A stretch of 64,000 nt of DNA from Armatimonadota bacterium. Lineage in GTDB: Bacteria; Armatimonadota; Fimbriimonadia; Fimbriimonadales; Fimbriimonadaceae. The DNA lies in the NCBI GenBank assembly GCA_027451905.1, contig DAIDHV010000001.1:581245-645244 (forward strand). The letters are read 5' to 3'. Under the pieces are notes generated by a model. It did not search any database. It was not told the DNA's origin and was given only the letters and a program-made list of their open reading frames with translations. The position numbers and the translations under genes were made by a program. Positions 62,672 through 64,000 of the stretch are shown piece by piece (positions within the stretch are counted from its first letter, which is position 1; each line of letters begins with the position of its first letter).

Positions 62672-63196
62672 TCAATGATCCTTCTGAAGGCTTGCGGTGT
62701 TCCGGGGATCGTGCCTTGGCGCACCACCAAGTCCCGAGGTGCGGGCACGCGCTCCGTTCGAGTGCTCTTTGAAGAGAAGCTTGCTACCGAGTGCTAGGAG
62801 TGCCGCCGAGCAAGCGCTGTAACCATCGCTGAGACCGTAAATGATTAGGACCAGTGCCAAGATGCTCACCAGGCCTAAGGCGTATATTGCAAGGTTCAGT
62901 CCTATTCTAAAATACTCAAGAAACAGAAAGATAAAACACCATAAAAATATGGCAAGGAACCATCCTTTTCCTGAGTTGTCATCCAATAATAACTTCCAAA
63001 TCGAACCTGCGACCATCAATCGGATGGCGAACCCGACTAGCTTTGAAAATCTACCCCTTTCCGGCGTCCCAGTGTGTCGGAGAAATAGAACTGGACCGAC
63101 AAGTATCAGAATTCCTTCTACAAACGTAGGTAGCCAGGTAAAAATCATGTGATTATCCACCTTTTCGGCATATACGACTGTGCTCCATAGGACCAT
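62672..63196 (-). CDS. Multi-helix membrane protein, putative RHS-tip immunity protein
   Basis: The 174-residue protein has about five hydrophobic helices (FTWLPTFVEGILILVGPVLFL, GWFLAIFLWCFIFLFLEYF, LAIYALGLVSILALVLIIYGL among them) and a polar C-terminal tail from SNGARAR onward. It starts 12 bases after the stop of the RHS-tip frame at 63209 and has no recognised family. Position and topology suggest an immunity protein against the hydrophobic tip of that RHS protein. The last 30 residues, rich in Arg and Gly, come from sequence with repeat-like character and may be a secondary extension. Confidence 0.65.
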   Translation of the reverse strand: MVLWSTVVYAEKVDNHMIFTWLPTFVEGILILVGPVLFLRHTGTPERGRFSKLVGFAIRLMVAGSIWKLLLDDNSGKGWFLAIFLWCFIFLFLEYFRIGLNLAIYALGLVSILALVLIIYGLSDGYSACSAALLALGSKLLFKEHSNGARARTSGLGGAPRHDPRNTASLQKDH

Positions 63197-63208
63197 TGAT
63201 AGATCGTA

Positions 63209-64000
63209 TCAATCATTGCCGTTGTCCCCGATGCCAAAACAGTCGGCGAGCGCAGCCACGCAAGCTACCATGTAAGCACTATTTGCCACAATCGCAACTA
63301 TGGCAATCTCGTTGCCTGAAAGGGCGCCGACTTTAAGTCCACTTGCAATTGATAAAAGAATACATACAAGTGCGCCGCACTGAAAAAGCGCCTTGATGTA
63401 CGGCCCAAACTTTACATTTCCGCTGTCGAGTGCTTGGTCAAAGCACCAGGAGCCCGCAGCTAAAAGCAAAGCGGCGGCACTCAGTTTTGTAGTTCTCAGC
63501 GCAACACCACTAATTTTCTTAGTTGCAAAAGTTGCAACTAAGGCGGCCACCACGAACAAGCTGCCAGCGGCCAGCCAAGCATCTACATCCCAATCCGTAA
63601 ATTTACCGGCACCCGTGCAATCTCGGTAAGCGGTCGGTGCGTTGGACCCATATTGAAACCAATTGCTGCCCTGCATATCCGGATCCTCACTAATAAACCT
63701 TCCCGATGTTAGTTCGTAGTATCTAGCGCGCATGGTGATGAGGCCGGATTCATCATCCTCAACATGACCAAGATTCGCGCAGTAACGTCCTTTTGGATCG
63801 CCGGAGGTCGCCCCGGTCCTGATGTGCACTGAAGGAGGCGATAGCCGACGGAATCCCGCCGAACGGAGTGAGGGCAATGAGGCGAAGCCGAATCGGGACC
63901 AAGCGTCATAGGAGCGTTTATCATTCACATTGAACCCACCAGATCCATTGCGAGACACGTCCGCCATCATGTCACCATCCATTATAGCCATGAGCCGACA
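63209..64000 (-). CDS. RHS-family protein C-terminus with hydrophobic tip (partial, continues past right edge)
   Basis: The frame is open to the window edge, so the ATG at 63991 is probably internal. It reads an RHS end: IMDGDMMADVSRNGSGGF, KRSYDAW, an unusual 26-residue insert, then SGDPKGRYCANLGHVEDDES, RARYYELTSGRFISEDPD and QGSNWFQYGSNAPTAY. After the core a 135-residue tip follows with about four hydrophobic helices (WLAAGSLFVVAALVATFA, LFQCGALVCILLSIASGL, IAIVAIVANSAYMVACVAAL) and the end GIGDNGND. Full RHS proteins encapsulate and deliver their tip as a toxin. The toxin family is not recognised. Confidence 0.8.
   Translation of the reverse strand, partial: CRLMAIMDGDMMADVSRNGSGGFNVNDKRSYDAWSRFGFASLPSLRSAGFRRLSPPSVHIRTGATSGDPKGRYCANLGHVEDDESGLITMRARYYELTSGRFISEDPDMQGSNWFQYGSNAPTAYRDCTGAGKFTDWDVDAWLAAGSLFVVAALVATFATKKISGVALRTTKLSAAALLLAAGSWCFDQALDSGNVKFGPYIKALFQCGALVCILLSIASGLKVGALSGNEIAIVAIVANSAYMVACVAALADCFGIGDNGND
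63821..63898 (-). repeat. In-frame insert in the RHS core region
   Basis: Between KRSYDAW and TGATSGDPKG the frame carries about 26 extra residues rich in Arg, Ser and Leu (SRFGFASLPSLRSAGFRRLS). The corresponding DNA has a GC-rich, semi-palindromic look. It keeps the frame open, as a length-divisible-by-three repeat insertion would. Confidence 0.4.

Overview
This window looks like chromosomal DNA of a diderm bacterium of moderate GC content. It carries type IV pilus and secretin genes, several proteins with a C-terminal PEP-CTERM sorting tag, and ordinary housekeeping genes. The combination of PEP-CTERM proteins ending in Arg-rich tails, a pilMNOPQ operon, PQQ-propeller and FecR/DUF6600-like envelope proteins, and FHA/VWA proteins reminds me of Armatimonadota (Fimbriimonadia-like). 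That assignment is an impression from gene content, not a proof.

Layout. 1-1.5 kb: the right part of an IS3-family insertion sequence abutting a VOC-family gene with an in-frame stop. 1.5-5.8 kb: two tandem paralogues with a secretin/TonB short N-terminal (STN)-like domain. 6-12.9 kb: esterase, double SGNH hydrolase, VOC-GNAT fusion, a GH127-type arabinofuranosidase and a divergent sugar isomerase/epimerase-like gene. 13-20.5 kb: tRNA-Ala, a PQQ-repeat protein/dprA/nagA gene string, tRNA-Ile, a hexapeptide acetyltransferase and a FecR-domain protein ending in 33-bp coding repeats. 20.8-31.2 kb: M28 peptidase, tgt, serC, L-serine ammonia-lyase, creatininase-like protein, dapF coupled to a large unrecognised gene, a PilZ-like protein and a GbsR/MarR-like regulator. 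31.3-37.4 kb: pilB, prfA and four PEP-CTERM genes separated by strong hairpins. 37.5-44.9 kb: M24 peptidase, xylA, an FHA/FHA/VWA module and an SprT-like metalloprotein. 45-50 kb: a fifth PEP-CTERM protein, pyrR-pyrB-pyrC, a lipoprotein and a secreted His/Lys-rich repeat protein. 50.3-57.8 kb: an operon, read on the minus strand, of ExeA-like ATPase, excisionase-like HTH, pilM, pilN, pilO, pilP-like and pilQ. 57.9-58.9 kb: an orphan FecCD-type permease. 59.2-64 kb: an accessory island read on the minus strand, with two TPR-like genes and a series of RHS-core C-terminal tips interleaved with small membrane proteins.

How the genes work together. The pil operon plus pilB supply most of the motor and secretin parts of a type IV pilus. 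pyrR-pyrB-pyrC is a pyrimidine cluster whose dihydroorotase lacks two metal-ligand histidines, resembling scaffold-type pyrC' arrangements. Three secreted PEP-CTERM paralogues carry a Cys and a Gln at constant spacing, like thioester adhesion domains. The FHA/FHA/VWA genes look like a phosphothreonine-dependent membrane module; the VWA partner carries three repeated DPN-K/R-T motifs.

The most unusual region is the right end. Two RHS-core fragments, each with a different hydrophobic multi-helix tip, are each followed within about 13 bp by a small multi-helix membrane protein. One of these membrane proteins is only 55 aa and starts with TTG. I read this as an array of RHS toxin tips with matching membrane immunity proteins, decayed at its distal end by a palindromic repeat. 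Other oddities are a tRNA-guanine transglycosylase lacking its three zinc cysteines, a dprA whose homologous N-terminus can only start at a non-canonical codon, and a TPR gene with a good Shine-Dalgarno in front of ATA.
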